A stretch of DNA of 64,000 bases from CBDCUW01 sp965222745. GTDB lineage: Bacteria; Planctomycetota; Planctomycetia; Pirellulales; Pirellulaceae. Below, one piece after another: positions 18,600 to 25,401 of the stretch. The notes below the pieces were generated by a model. That model saw only the letters and a program-made list of their open reading frames with translations, made no database searches and was not told where the DNA came from. Made by a program: the position numbers and the translations under genes. The stretch covers positions 186,001-250,000 of the forward strand of contig CBDCUW010000005.1 of NCBI GenBank assembly GCA_965222745.1, written 5' to 3'. Position 1 is the stretch's first letter. The number at the start of each line of letters is the position of its first letter.

Positions 18600-19650
18600 C
18601 CGGCTTGTCGATTCCGGCGTCATTTTCAACCACCGATCCGGTGACCTCGAAACCGAGGTCACGGATCATGTCGTAATCGGCCTGAGGTGCTTGTCCCTCG
18701 GTGGTCAGGTAGTCGCCGACAAACAGGCTGTTGGCGACGTACAACCCCAACGGCTGCAGCGAACGAAGGTGGATCTCGCGGCCGCCGGAAATCCTCAGTT
18801 CGCGGTCCGGATTGACGAACCGAAACATCGCCAACGCTTTCAGGCAATCGTTGGCGGTCAATTGGCTGGTGCCCTCCAACGGCGTCCCTTCGATCGCATT
18901 GAGAAAATTCAGCGGGATCGACTGCACTCCCAGTTCGCGAAGGTCGAATGCCATCGAGACGATGTCTTCGTGCTTTTCGCCCATCCCGATGATCCCACCG
19001 CTGCACATTTCCATTCCCGCATCGCGAACGTTGCGAAGCGTTTCGACTCGGTCGGCGTAAGTGTGAGTCGTGCAGATGTCTTCGTAGTATTCGCTGCTGG
19101 TGTTCAAATTGTGATTGACGCGATCGACACCGCAGACCTTCAAACGATCGGCCTGATCGCGCGACAAAAGGCCAAGGCAAGCGCAGATGTCCAATCCATA
19201 TTTCGCCTTGATCTCCGGGACCACTTTTTCCACCGCCGCAATCTCGCGATCATTGGGACCGCGGGCCGAGATGACCAGACAGTAGGTCTTTGCGCCGCGC
19301 TCGGCCGCCAGTTTCGCCGCGTCCATCAGACGATCGCGGTTGAGGATGTTGTACTTGGGAACATCCGCCTGGGAGATCTTCGATTGGCTGCAGTAGTGAC
19401 AATCCTCCGGGCACAAGCCGCTTTTGGCGTTCATCAAAAAATAAAGCTGAACTGTGCGGCCAAAGTACTGGTGACGGATCCGAAAACCGGCCGACAAAAT
19501 CGCCAGCACGTCCATGTCGGGAGCCGCCAGAATCGACTCCGCATCGTCTCGTGAGATCTCGCCGCCCGACAGAACAGCCTCCGCCATCTGCTGATAACGT
19601 TCGTGGGAAGCGGCCGAGGTGAGGGGGGAAGGCTGGAATTGCGTCGTCAT
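18586..19650 (-). CDS. bioB: Biotin synthase
   Basis: Radical SAM enzyme that inserts sulfur into dethiobiotin. The protein has 354 residues. The [4Fe-4S] cysteines Cys80, Cys84 and Cys87 are in GLCPEDCHYCSQS. The family-typical stretches YNHNLNTS-like VNHNLNTSSEYY, TYADRVETLRNVRDAGMEMCSGGIIGMGE and RISGGREIHL (second cluster region) are present. No other biotin gene is in the window, so it stands alone. A start further downstream is possible, but the given one has the expected helical N-terminus. Confidence 0.96.
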   Translation of the reverse strand: MTTQFQPSPLTSAASHERYQQMAEAVLSGGEISRDDAESILAAPDMDVLAILSAGFRIRHQYFGRTVQLYFLMNAKSGLCPEDCHYCSQSKISQADVPKYNILNRDRLMDAAKLAAERGAKTYCLVISARGPNDREIAAVEKVVPEIKAKYGLDICACLGLLSRDQADRLKVCGVDRVNHNLNTSSEYYEDICTTHTYADRVETLRNVRDAGMEMCSGGIIGMGEKHEDIVSMAFDLRELGVQSIPLNFLNAIEGTPLEGTSQLTANDCLKALAMFRFVNPDRELRISGGREIHLRSLQPLGLYVANSLFVGDYLTTEGQAPQADYDMIRDLGFEVTGSVVENDAGIDKPVTSC

Positions 19651-19749
19651 TCTCTTTTGTCCCGTCTTTGCATTGCACTAACAAATCGTTCACCATGGTG
19701 CACGTGGGCAGTCCATTCGGCAAGTCGTCTCCTCCCTTCAATTCCGCAG

Positions 19750-20286
19750 ATGCCGCGTTATCACGTTCAAATTGGATCGCTCGACGAAATTCACGTCGGC
19801 CTCGCCCCGATCGATCTGGACCGGGGTCGCCGAGTGATCGTGCGCAGCCGCCGGGGGGTCGAACTGGGAAGAATCGTCAGCCCGGTCACCGACCCCAACC
19901 GTTTGCCATCCAGCTCGCATGTCCAGATTTTGCGGCCGACAACCGAGCAAGACGAACTGCTGATCGGTCGACTGCAGCGCCACAAGCGCGAGGCGGTCGA
20001 GGCGTGTCGGGAGGAGCTGTCGCGAAACGGATCGTCGTCACTGCTGCTGGATGTCGACCAGATTTTTGACGGCGGCACGCTGATCATGCACTTCCTGGGC
20101 CCGGTAGACGAGGTCGCCCAGTCGATCACCCAATCGATCACACAGCGATACGAATCGATTGTGCGCAGCAGGCATTTTGCCAAGCTGCTTCGTGAGGGCT
20201 GCGGCCCCGATTGCGGCACCGGCGAATCGGATGGTTGTAGCGGAACATGCACTGGATGCGCCGTCTCGGGCGCGTGCGCGGGATAG
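19750..20286 (+). CDS. PSP1/RicT-like protein with Cys-rich tail
   Basis: Protein of 178 residues from ATG 19750, where the typical beta-strand start MPRYHVQIGSLDEIHVG begins; longer in-frame starts overlap the bioB region. The PSP1 C-terminal core is visible: VIVRSRRGVELGRIVSPV at about 32-50, later LLLDVDQIFDGGTLIMHFLG. The tail from about 155 is CGPDCG-CSGTCTGC-SGAC with six cysteines, suggesting metal or iron-sulfur binding. In Bacillus the family member RicT/YaaT works with RicA and RicF in RNA maturation, and that complex holds iron-sulfur clusters; a similar role here is inference. Divergent from bioB. Confidence 0.82.
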   Translation: MPRYHVQIGSLDEIHVGLAPIDLDRGRRVIVRSRRGVELGRIVSPVTDPNRLPSSSHVQILRPTTEQDELLIGRLQRHKREAVEACREELSRNGSSSLLLDVDQIFDGGTLIMHFLGPVDEVAQSITQSITQRYESIVRSRHFAKLLREGCGPDCGTGESDGCSGTCTGCAVSGACAG

Positions 20287-20296
20287 GCGCTGCGAA

Positions 20297-20926
20297 ATGA
20301 ATGATGCACTGAAATCTTTGTTTGAATATCTGCGTTCCAATTGGCCCGAACTGATTTGGATCGTGGTCGCCGCCGGCGTCGCGTCTTACATGGCGGGACG
20401 GCGGTCAAGGTTGCGGTGGCGCAATCGAGATTTCTTGAATCGGTTGAACGTTTCGTTGACCACCATCGAAGCGGGCAAGTTGAGAATTCGCACCATTTTG
20501 GAAATGAATTGCGAGGATATCTTCCTGAACGCGTCCGCGGCCAACACGGTCATCAAGCTGGCGAAGAAAACGACTGCCGAAAATCCAATTCTGCCCATTG
20601 CTGACAAAGATTGCTGGTACTACCTCAATACCATCTTGAACGAGATCAGCGAACGATTTGCCGTTGGCCAGATCAAGCGTGACCTGGGGATGGAGGTGCA
20701 GCGAGCCGAGTATCTGCTGTGCCTAACCTGCGAACGCGCCGGTCCCGTTCGAACGCAAAAGATCCGCGGCATGCTGATTCGTAAATCTTTTCTGACCAGC
20801 TTGCCGGAAGAAGAACCCAGCTACGAAAGCCCGACCCACGTCACACGCTGGCTCACACTTGGGCAGTTGGCTCAGCAGTATGAAGAAAACCCGCAACGTT
20901 TCATCGAGATCGAGCTTTGTCTGTAA
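20297..20926 (+). CDS. Membrane-anchored protein of unknown function
   Basis: Protein of 209 residues from ATG 20297, eleven bases after the PSP1-like gene, so probably co-transcribed. One membrane helix is at about 16-33 (LIWIVVAAGVASYMAG), followed by a basic stretch (RRSRLRWRNRD) and a soluble, mostly helical domain with WYYLNTILNEISERF and YLLCLTCERAGPVRTQKIRG. The topology suggests a cytoplasmic C-terminal domain. I do not recognise the family. A longer reading from 20159 would overlap the PSP1 gene and is not favoured. Confidence 0.7.
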   Translation: MNDALKSLFEYLRSNWPELIWIVVAAGVASYMAGRRSRLRWRNRDFLNRLNVSLTTIEAGKLRIRTILEMNCEDIFLNASAANTVIKLAKKTTAENPILPIADKDCWYYLNTILNEISERFAVGQIKRDLGMEVQRAEYLLCLTCERAGPVRTQKIRGMLIRKSFLTSLPEEEPSYESPTHVTRWLTLGQLAQQYEENPQRFIEIELCL

Positions 20927-20935
20927 GACAGTCGG

Positions 20936-21107
20936 CCGGTTCTCCGAACCGGCTACGCGAAGCGATTTCGGAGAAGTCGCCGACGAACTGGCTACGCGAT
21001 GCGATTTCGGAGAAGTCGCCGACGAACCGGCTACGCGATGCGATTTCGGAGAAATCGCCGACGAACTGGCTACGCGATGCGACTTCGGAGAAGTCGCCGA
21101 CGGGTTA
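20936..21107. repeat. Tandem array of 39-bp hairpin repeats
   Basis: Three complete units and one shortened unit with a period of exactly 39 bases start at 20962, 21001, 21040 and 21079. A leading hairpin CCGGTTC-TCC-GAACCGG is at 20936-20952. Each unit carries a small perfect palindrome, for example GATTTC-GGA-GAAATC or CGACTTC-GGA-GAAGTCG, joined by GAACtGGCTACGCGAt. It fills the gap between the membrane protein and mtnA. Related single elements lie at 22162-22217 and 44908-44966. Confidence 0.85.
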
Positions 21108-21136
21108 CAAAACGAACCCCAAACAACTGAACCACC

Positions 21137-22159
21137 ATGCAAGCTCCACCCACCATCGCCTATCGCGACCGATCGCTGGTCCTGATCGACCAGACGCGTC
21201 TTCCCGGCAAGCTGGTGACGTTGGAGTGCACCACGGTCGAGCAAACTCATGATGCGATTGCCCGGTTGGTCGTGCGCGGCGCCCCGGCGATCGGGATTGC
21301 CGCGGCTTACGGTGTCTGCCTGGCTCGTCAGGAATCACAGCACAGCGACCGCCAAGCCTACCTGCAAGCGATCGAATACCTTGCCACCAGCCGGCCCACG
21401 GCGGTCAATTTGTTCTGGGCGCTCGATCGGATGAAAAGGGTGATCGAATCGACCCCGAGCGACGCCGATCTAGCGGCCGCGTTAGAAAACGAAGCGAAGA
21501 CGATTCACGAAGAGGATCGTCAGATGTGTCGCGATATCGGACGCCACGGCGCGATGGTGCTGGAGGGTTGTCGCCGCGTCTTGACTCACTGCAACGCCGG
21601 AGGCTTGGCAACGTCGGTGTGGGGCACGGCGCTGGCGCCGATCTATCACTTGCACGAATCGGGACAAGCAATCGAAGTGTTCGCCGATGAAACTCGGCCG
21701 CTGCTGCAAGGCGCGAGGTTAACCGCTTGGGAGCTTTGCCAGGCGGGTGTGCCAGTCACCGTGCTGACCGATTCGATGGCCGGCAGCTTGATGCAGAGCG
21801 GAAGCGTGGACGCGGTGATCGTTGGTGCCGATCGGATCGCCGCCAACGGAGATGTCGCCAACAAGATCGGCACCTATCCGCTGGCCGTGCTGGCACACTA
21901 TCACGACGTCCCCTTTTATGTGGCAGCACCCACCAGCACGTTCGACCTCTCCACGCGAACCGGCGATGCCATTGTGATCGAACAGCGCAGCCGCGACGAA
22001 GTCGCTCGGCCCGGCGGTGTCTGCACGGTGCCCGACGATGCAAAGGTCATCAACCCCGCCTTCGATTGGACGCCCGCCAAGTTGGTTCGGGCGGTCATCA
22101 GCGAACGAGGGGTGCTGAAAAATCCTGATCAGCAAAAGCTTGCCGACCACCTAAAGTGA
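21137..22159 (+). CDS. mtnA: Methylthioribose-1-phosphate isomerase
   Basis: Converts 5-methylthioribose-1-phosphate to methylthioribulose-1-phosphate in methionine salvage. The protein has 340 residues, the normal length, and belongs to the eIF2B-like fold. Landmarks are VVRGAPAIGIAAAYGV, the catalytic cysteine stretch LTHCNAGGLATSVWGTALAP, the general-acid Asp region GADRIAANGDVANKIGTY and APTSTFDLSTRTGDAIVIEQR. Flanked on both sides by repeats of one family. No other methionine-salvage gene is nearby. Confidence 0.95.
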   Translation: MQAPPTIAYRDRSLVLIDQTRLPGKLVTLECTTVEQTHDAIARLVVRGAPAIGIAAAYGVCLARQESQHSDRQAYLQAIEYLATSRPTAVNLFWALDRMKRVIESTPSDADLAAALENEAKTIHEEDRQMCRDIGRHGAMVLEGCRRVLTHCNAGGLATSVWGTALAPIYHLHESGQAIEVFADETRPLLQGARLTAWELCQAGVPVTVLTDSMAGSLMQSGSVDAVIVGADRIAANGDVANKIGTYPLAVLAHYHDVPFYVAAPTSTFDLSTRTGDAIVIEQRSRDEVARPGGVCTVPDDAKVINPAFDWTPAKLVRAVISERGVLKNPDQQKLADHLK

Positions 22160-22161
22160 TT

Positions 22162-22217
22162 CGTCGGCCAGTTTTTCAAACTGGCAACGCGATAGCGACT
22201 CCGGAGAAGTCGCCGAC
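22162..22217. repeat. Two-hairpin element related to the 39-bp repeat
   Basis: Just after the mtnA stop, CCAGTTT-TTC-AAACTGG (22168-22184) is followed by AACGCGATAG and CGACTCC-GGA-GAAGTCG. The arrangement matches one unit of the array upstream of mtnA, but both arms of the first hairpin have changed together (GTTC/GAAC to GTTT/AAAC). It could act as a terminator or 3' stabiliser for mtnA, but it lacks a T-run. Confidence 0.7.
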
Positions 22218-22491
22218 AAACCCTTTGCTTGCAATTTCACCAAAAACTCATCGGATGACCAAACGTGTCACATCACCATTCGATAGTCATGGTGCGACAC
22301 GACCAAAGCGATTCTCAAAGCGAGACACTTTGATCAAAAAACGCACAGATTCGAGAGTTCTCAGTGGCACTTTGCTATCACTTGGCCTAAGCCGAAAAAG
22401 AAAAACAAGGGTGTAAAAAAGGGCGTGATTCCCTGATTTTCACTCAAGTTATTCCTTCGGGTGGCCGGATGATCGCTGCGGCTTACCACAA

Positions 22492-22508
22492 TTGGCACGT
22501 CATTTGTT
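22492..22508 (+). promoter_or_regulatory. Possible sigma-54-type promoter of csrA
   Basis: TTGGCACG at 22492, four bases, then TTGTT resembles the -24/-12 sigma-54 pattern TTGGCACG-N4-TTGCA. The -12 GC is GT here, which weakens it. It would give a leader of roughly 40 bases before csrA. The remainder of the mtnA-csrA gap (22218-22491) shows no gene; an apparent small reading frame there overlaps the repeat and is not supported. Confidence 0.3.
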
Positions 22509-22560
22509 CTCTCGATCCAACAACACCAGTTCTATCTCCATTCAAATCAGGGAAGTCAAA

Positions 22561-22788
22561 ATGTTGGTTTTGAGCCGAAAAGAAGGCGAGCAATTGTTGA
22601 TCGGGGACAACATCGTGCTGACGATCAACCGCATTTCGGGCAATCGAGTCGCGATCGGGATCGACGCCCCTCGCGATGTCCGGATCGTTCGCGGTGAACT
22701 TCAGCGCCACGACACTGTCGCCGGTGGTTCTGCCGCGATGTCGATGGAAGAGACCAACGTTGCCATCGCCAGCAAGCCTCACGAGTGA
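22561..22788 (+). CDS. csrA: Carbon storage regulator (RNA-binding)
   Basis: CsrA/RsmA homodimer that binds GGA-containing leaders and controls translation or stability of target mRNAs. The protein has 75 residues from ATG 22561 and begins MLVLSRKEGEQLLIGDNIVL. The RNA-contacting C-terminal strand of the core, GIDAPRDVRIVRGEL, is intact, with an Ala/Ser/Glu tail. A longer in-frame start at 22492 lacks family similarity. An AGGGAAG ribosome-binding site sits just before the start; its GGA core is also the kind of site CsrA itself can bind, so autoregulation is possible. Confidence 0.95.
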   Translation: MLVLSRKEGEQLLIGDNIVLTINRISGNRVAIGIDAPRDVRIVRGELQRHDTVAGGSAAMSMEETNVAIASKPHE

Positions 22789-22834
22789 TTGGTTGCCTGC
22801 CAGGTTGATTCAAAAGTTTCGCACCAGGAAGGCC

Positions 22835-23566
22835 TTAGCAAATCCTTGCCGAGACTTCGCTGATCGTGATCGAACCCGAAAAACAGCGTTCCACATCGGA
22901 CCCGTTTTCTCGTGGACGGGCGTGAAAATCGGACGTGAAGGACACTTTCGATTCATCGGTGTCTACGCGGTGGTTGTGCGGTTTTGTATCGACTGCGCAG
23001 CGAACCGTCGGCGGTGCGGGCGACTGCGGATCAATCGCCGGAAGATTGACATTCCAAAGGGGTGAAATGTCGCCGAAATCTTCTTTGCAAGCTGTCGAAA
23101 CATGGTCGCGAAATTCGACCAACGTGGGCATGAGCCATCTGGGCACGTGCTCCCATGACTTGGGTACATTGGGACGGCGGTAGTGGGAAACCGCCATCGC
23201 GGGGACTCGTTCCACCGCGGCTTCTCTGGCTGCGGCAAAAGTGCCGCTGACAAGCAAATCGACTCCCAGATTCGCCCCCGCATTGACTCCAGAGAACACC
23301 ATGTCGGCACCCGGTGCGAAGGTTGACAGACCGACGCGAACACAATCGACAGGCGTCCCATCGATGCTGTACCAACCGGGGCGAACTTCTCGAATTTGAA
23401 AAGGCCGACCGCTGGTGATGCTGTGCCCACACTCGCTGCGACAGCGATCCGGTGCCACGACAACCACCTCCGTCGATTCCGAAAGCGCCTGTCGAACCGC
23501 ATGCCAAAGCGCATTCAATCCGGGGGCGTCAATCCCATCGTCGTTCGTCAACAAAACCTTCAACAT
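22835..23566 (-). CDS. surE: 5'/3'-nucleotidase SurE
   Basis: Metal-dependent survival-protein nucleotidase acting on nucleoside monophosphates. The protein has 243 residues. The metal-binding pair Asp9-Asp10 is in LLTNDDGIDAPG. Other family blocks are VVVVAPDRCRSECGHSIT, IDGTPVDCVRVGL and MVFSGVNAGANLGVDLLVSGT. It converges with csrA and follows the DegT-like gene after seven bases on the same strand, so they are likely co-transcribed. Confidence 0.95.
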   Translation of the reverse strand: MLKVLLTNDDGIDAPGLNALWHAVRQALSESTEVVVVAPDRCRSECGHSITSGRPFQIREVRPGWYSIDGTPVDCVRVGLSTFAPGADMVFSGVNAGANLGVDLLVSGTFAAAREAAVERVPAMAVSHYRRPNVPKSWEHVPRWLMPTLVEFRDHVSTACKEDFGDISPLWNVNLPAIDPQSPAPPTVRCAVDTKPHNHRVDTDESKVSFTSDFHARPRENGSDVERCFSGSITISEVSARIC

Positions 23567-23573
23567 CGACAGC

Positions 23574-24656
23574 CTATCGGGTGCGATCGTGCAACTCAGT
23601 CAGATACTGGGCCAGTTCAGAATGTTGGCTGGATTCGATCAACAGGGCGCTGTGATCCAGGACAAACACCGTTTCGCCCAACTCGGTCGAACGTGGCAGC
23701 GACACCGGTTTTCGGCATCGTCGCTGGCTGCACCTGGAATGATCGCGGAAACCTTCGCCAATGGGCAGCCCCAGACGGCTGGCCTGTTCGACGATTCGGC
23801 GGCGATGGGGTGCCGATTTTGCCTGCCAGGCGATTTTGTAGTGAGAAGGTGCAACGCCTGAGCTGAGTGGGCTGAGCCAACGCCAATCTTGCAGCCGATC
23901 CGATACTTCTGTTTCCAAAAAAGAAACCGTTTCGGTTCTTTGCTGGCAGAGCTCTTGTAAGCGTTCCATTTGCGGAAGCAGGACCGCCGCCTGAAGCGAA
24001 CTGAGCGGAATCACGTCACTGGGACGGTCCAGCAGCGGTCCCAACCGAGCGGAAAGCCGCAGGTCGCTGGTCAACAGTGCCCCGCCGCTTCCGGCCGAAA
24101 GAGGTTTGCTGCCTCCGAAGCTCAGGGCGGCGAAATGCCCAAAACTTCCCGCCGGTTTTTCACCGATCCTCATCCCTGGCACTTGGCAGGCATCTTCGAT
24201 CAAGACCCAGCCGCGATCATCGCACCCTTGTCGAAGGGCGGCCATTTCGGTGGCGACCCCGAACAGATGGGACGAAATGACCGCGCGAACCTTTTCCCCC
24301 GCGGCTCGGGCCAGATCGTGGGGATCGATCCCGAAAGAGTCACGGGCGACATCGACCAGCACCGGCCGCGCCCCCACCAGTTCCACCCCCCGAAGATTGC
24401 CCGGATAGTCGTAAGCCGACACGATCACCTCGTCTCCCGAGCCGACACCGGCAGCCCGCAGCGCCGTCTCGATCGCCGCCGACCCGCTGCAGCAGAGTCG
24501 AACGTGGCGAGATTGAAACCGCTGGGCCAATTGCGTCTGCAGGTTTTCGGCCATTTCGGACCGATACCTGCCCCACTGCCCCGACCGAACGGCGGCAAGC
24601 ACCGATTCCTCGATTTCCGGCCAGCTGGGCGGCCAATCAGGACAACGAAACGGCAT
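23574..24656 (-). CDS. DegT/DnrJ/EryC1-type PLP aminotransferase
   Basis: Fold-type I pyridoxal-phosphate enzyme of the sugar aminotransferase family, 360 residues from ATG 24656. Motifs: GRYRSEMAENLQTQLAQRF, LCCSGSAAIETALRAAGVGS (phosphate site), DEVIVSAYDYPGN, VLIEDACQVPG (Asp pairing with the PLP ring nitrogen) and ALSFGGSKPLSAGSGGALL, whose Lys should bind PLP. The family typically aminates keto-sugars for surface glycans; the sugar cannot be inferred. A longer start at 24743 would add a basic stretch without similarity. Divergent from yajC and followed by surE. Confidence 0.88.
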   Translation of the reverse strand: MPFRCPDWPPSWPEIEESVLAAVRSGQWGRYRSEMAENLQTQLAQRFQSRHVRLCCSGSAAIETALRAAGVGSGDEVIVSAYDYPGNLRGVELVGARPVLVDVARDSFGIDPHDLARAAGEKVRAVISSHLFGVATEMAALRQGCDDRGWVLIEDACQVPGMRIGEKPAGSFGHFAALSFGGSKPLSAGSGGALLTSDLRLSARLGPLLDRPSDVIPLSSLQAAVLLPQMERLQELCQQRTETVSFLETEVSDRLQDWRWLSPLSSGVAPSHYKIAWQAKSAPHRRRIVEQASRLGLPIGEGFRDHSRCSQRRCRKPVSLPRSTELGETVFVLDHSALLIESSQHSELAQYLTELHDRTR

Positions 24657-24842
24657 GGCTCGGCTTCTCCGGCGAAAGCACCGTGATGGCTGCAAGGGGG
24701 GAAATCTGCTGGGCTTGTGACGTTTTTTTCGCTTCCATATCATGCCGCATTCGAGAAATCCGCCCTAGAAGGGCGCCGCTTTAGGTTTATCCCCTTGTTG
24801 ATCGCCGATATTTTCGTTTCAGCCGAGGCCTTTGCTGCCGGT

Positions 24843-25268
24843 ATGTTGGCGTGGACCGAGGTGGTCGATGCGCTGTCGGGAAACCTGGTCGGTCTGCTGG
24901 CCGAAGAGGAAGCCGCGCCAGAGCTGACCGGATTCCAGAAGTTCCTGTCCAATCCGCTGATCTTGCCCGTCGGCTTGTTCTTCCTGTTCTACCTTACCTT
25001 CATCTTGCCCGAACGGCGACGGAAGGCGGAAGAATCGCGGATGATGTCGTCGCTGCAAAAGAACGATCGCGTGGTCACCGTGGGTGGCATTCACGGTACG
25101 GTCGTCTCGGTGGGCACCGACAGCAACGTGGTGACGATTCGTATCGACGAAAACAGCAACACCCGCATCAAGGTGAATCGAACCGCGATCGCCACGATCC
25201 TGGGCGATCGAAAAGAAAACAAAGATTCAAGCGACAAGGAATCCGCGTCCAGCACGAAGGACAAATAA
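24843..25268 (+). CDS. yajC: Sec translocon accessory subunit YajC
   Basis: Small single-span inner-membrane partner of SecDF. From ATG 24843 it has 141 residues: an acidic N-terminal segment, a membrane helix at about 37-55 (PLILPVGLFFLFYLTFI), then the conserved EERRRKAEESRMMSSL-like region and LQKNDRVVTVGGIHGTVVSV, the signature of the family. The charged Lys/Ser/Asp tail is usual. It sits directly upstream of secDF but is separated from it by an intrinsic terminator. The start at 24717 would add 42 residues overlapping the divergent gene's leader. Confidence 0.93.
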   Translation: MLAWTEVVDALSGNLVGLLAEEEAAPELTGFQKFLSNPLILPVGLFFLFYLTFILPERRRKAEESRMMSSLQKNDRVVTVGGIHGTVVSVGTDSNVVTIRIDENSNTRIKVNRTAIATILGDRKENKDSSDKESASSTKDK

Positions 25269-25280
25269 CAACTCATTTTC

Positions 25281-25306
25281 AAGCGGTTTGATAGGACCGC
25301 TTTTTG
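25281..25306 (+). terminator. Intrinsic terminator between yajC and secDF
   Basis: AAGCGGT-TTGATAGG-ACCGCTT followed by a T-run forms a 7-bp stem ending in five T residues, the standard intrinsic terminator layout. It could attenuate read-through so yajC is made in excess over secDF, or end yajC transcription altogether. Confidence 0.8.
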
Positions 25307-25401
25307 TATCTGCACCCTTACAACCATTCAATTTTGTTGGCCTTGCCGATCCATGACGGTGGCGCAAGAGCCGGCGAATTCCCCGATTCAGAAACACAAC
25401 G

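Noticed and set aside
20936..21107. CRISPR array
   Set aside because: The 39-bp units are contiguous with no unique spacers, each unit is itself a hairpin, and no cas gene is present.
22156..22416. Small open frame of 86 codons after mtnA
   Set aside because: It begins inside the hairpin repeat and is very basic without any domain; more likely chance.
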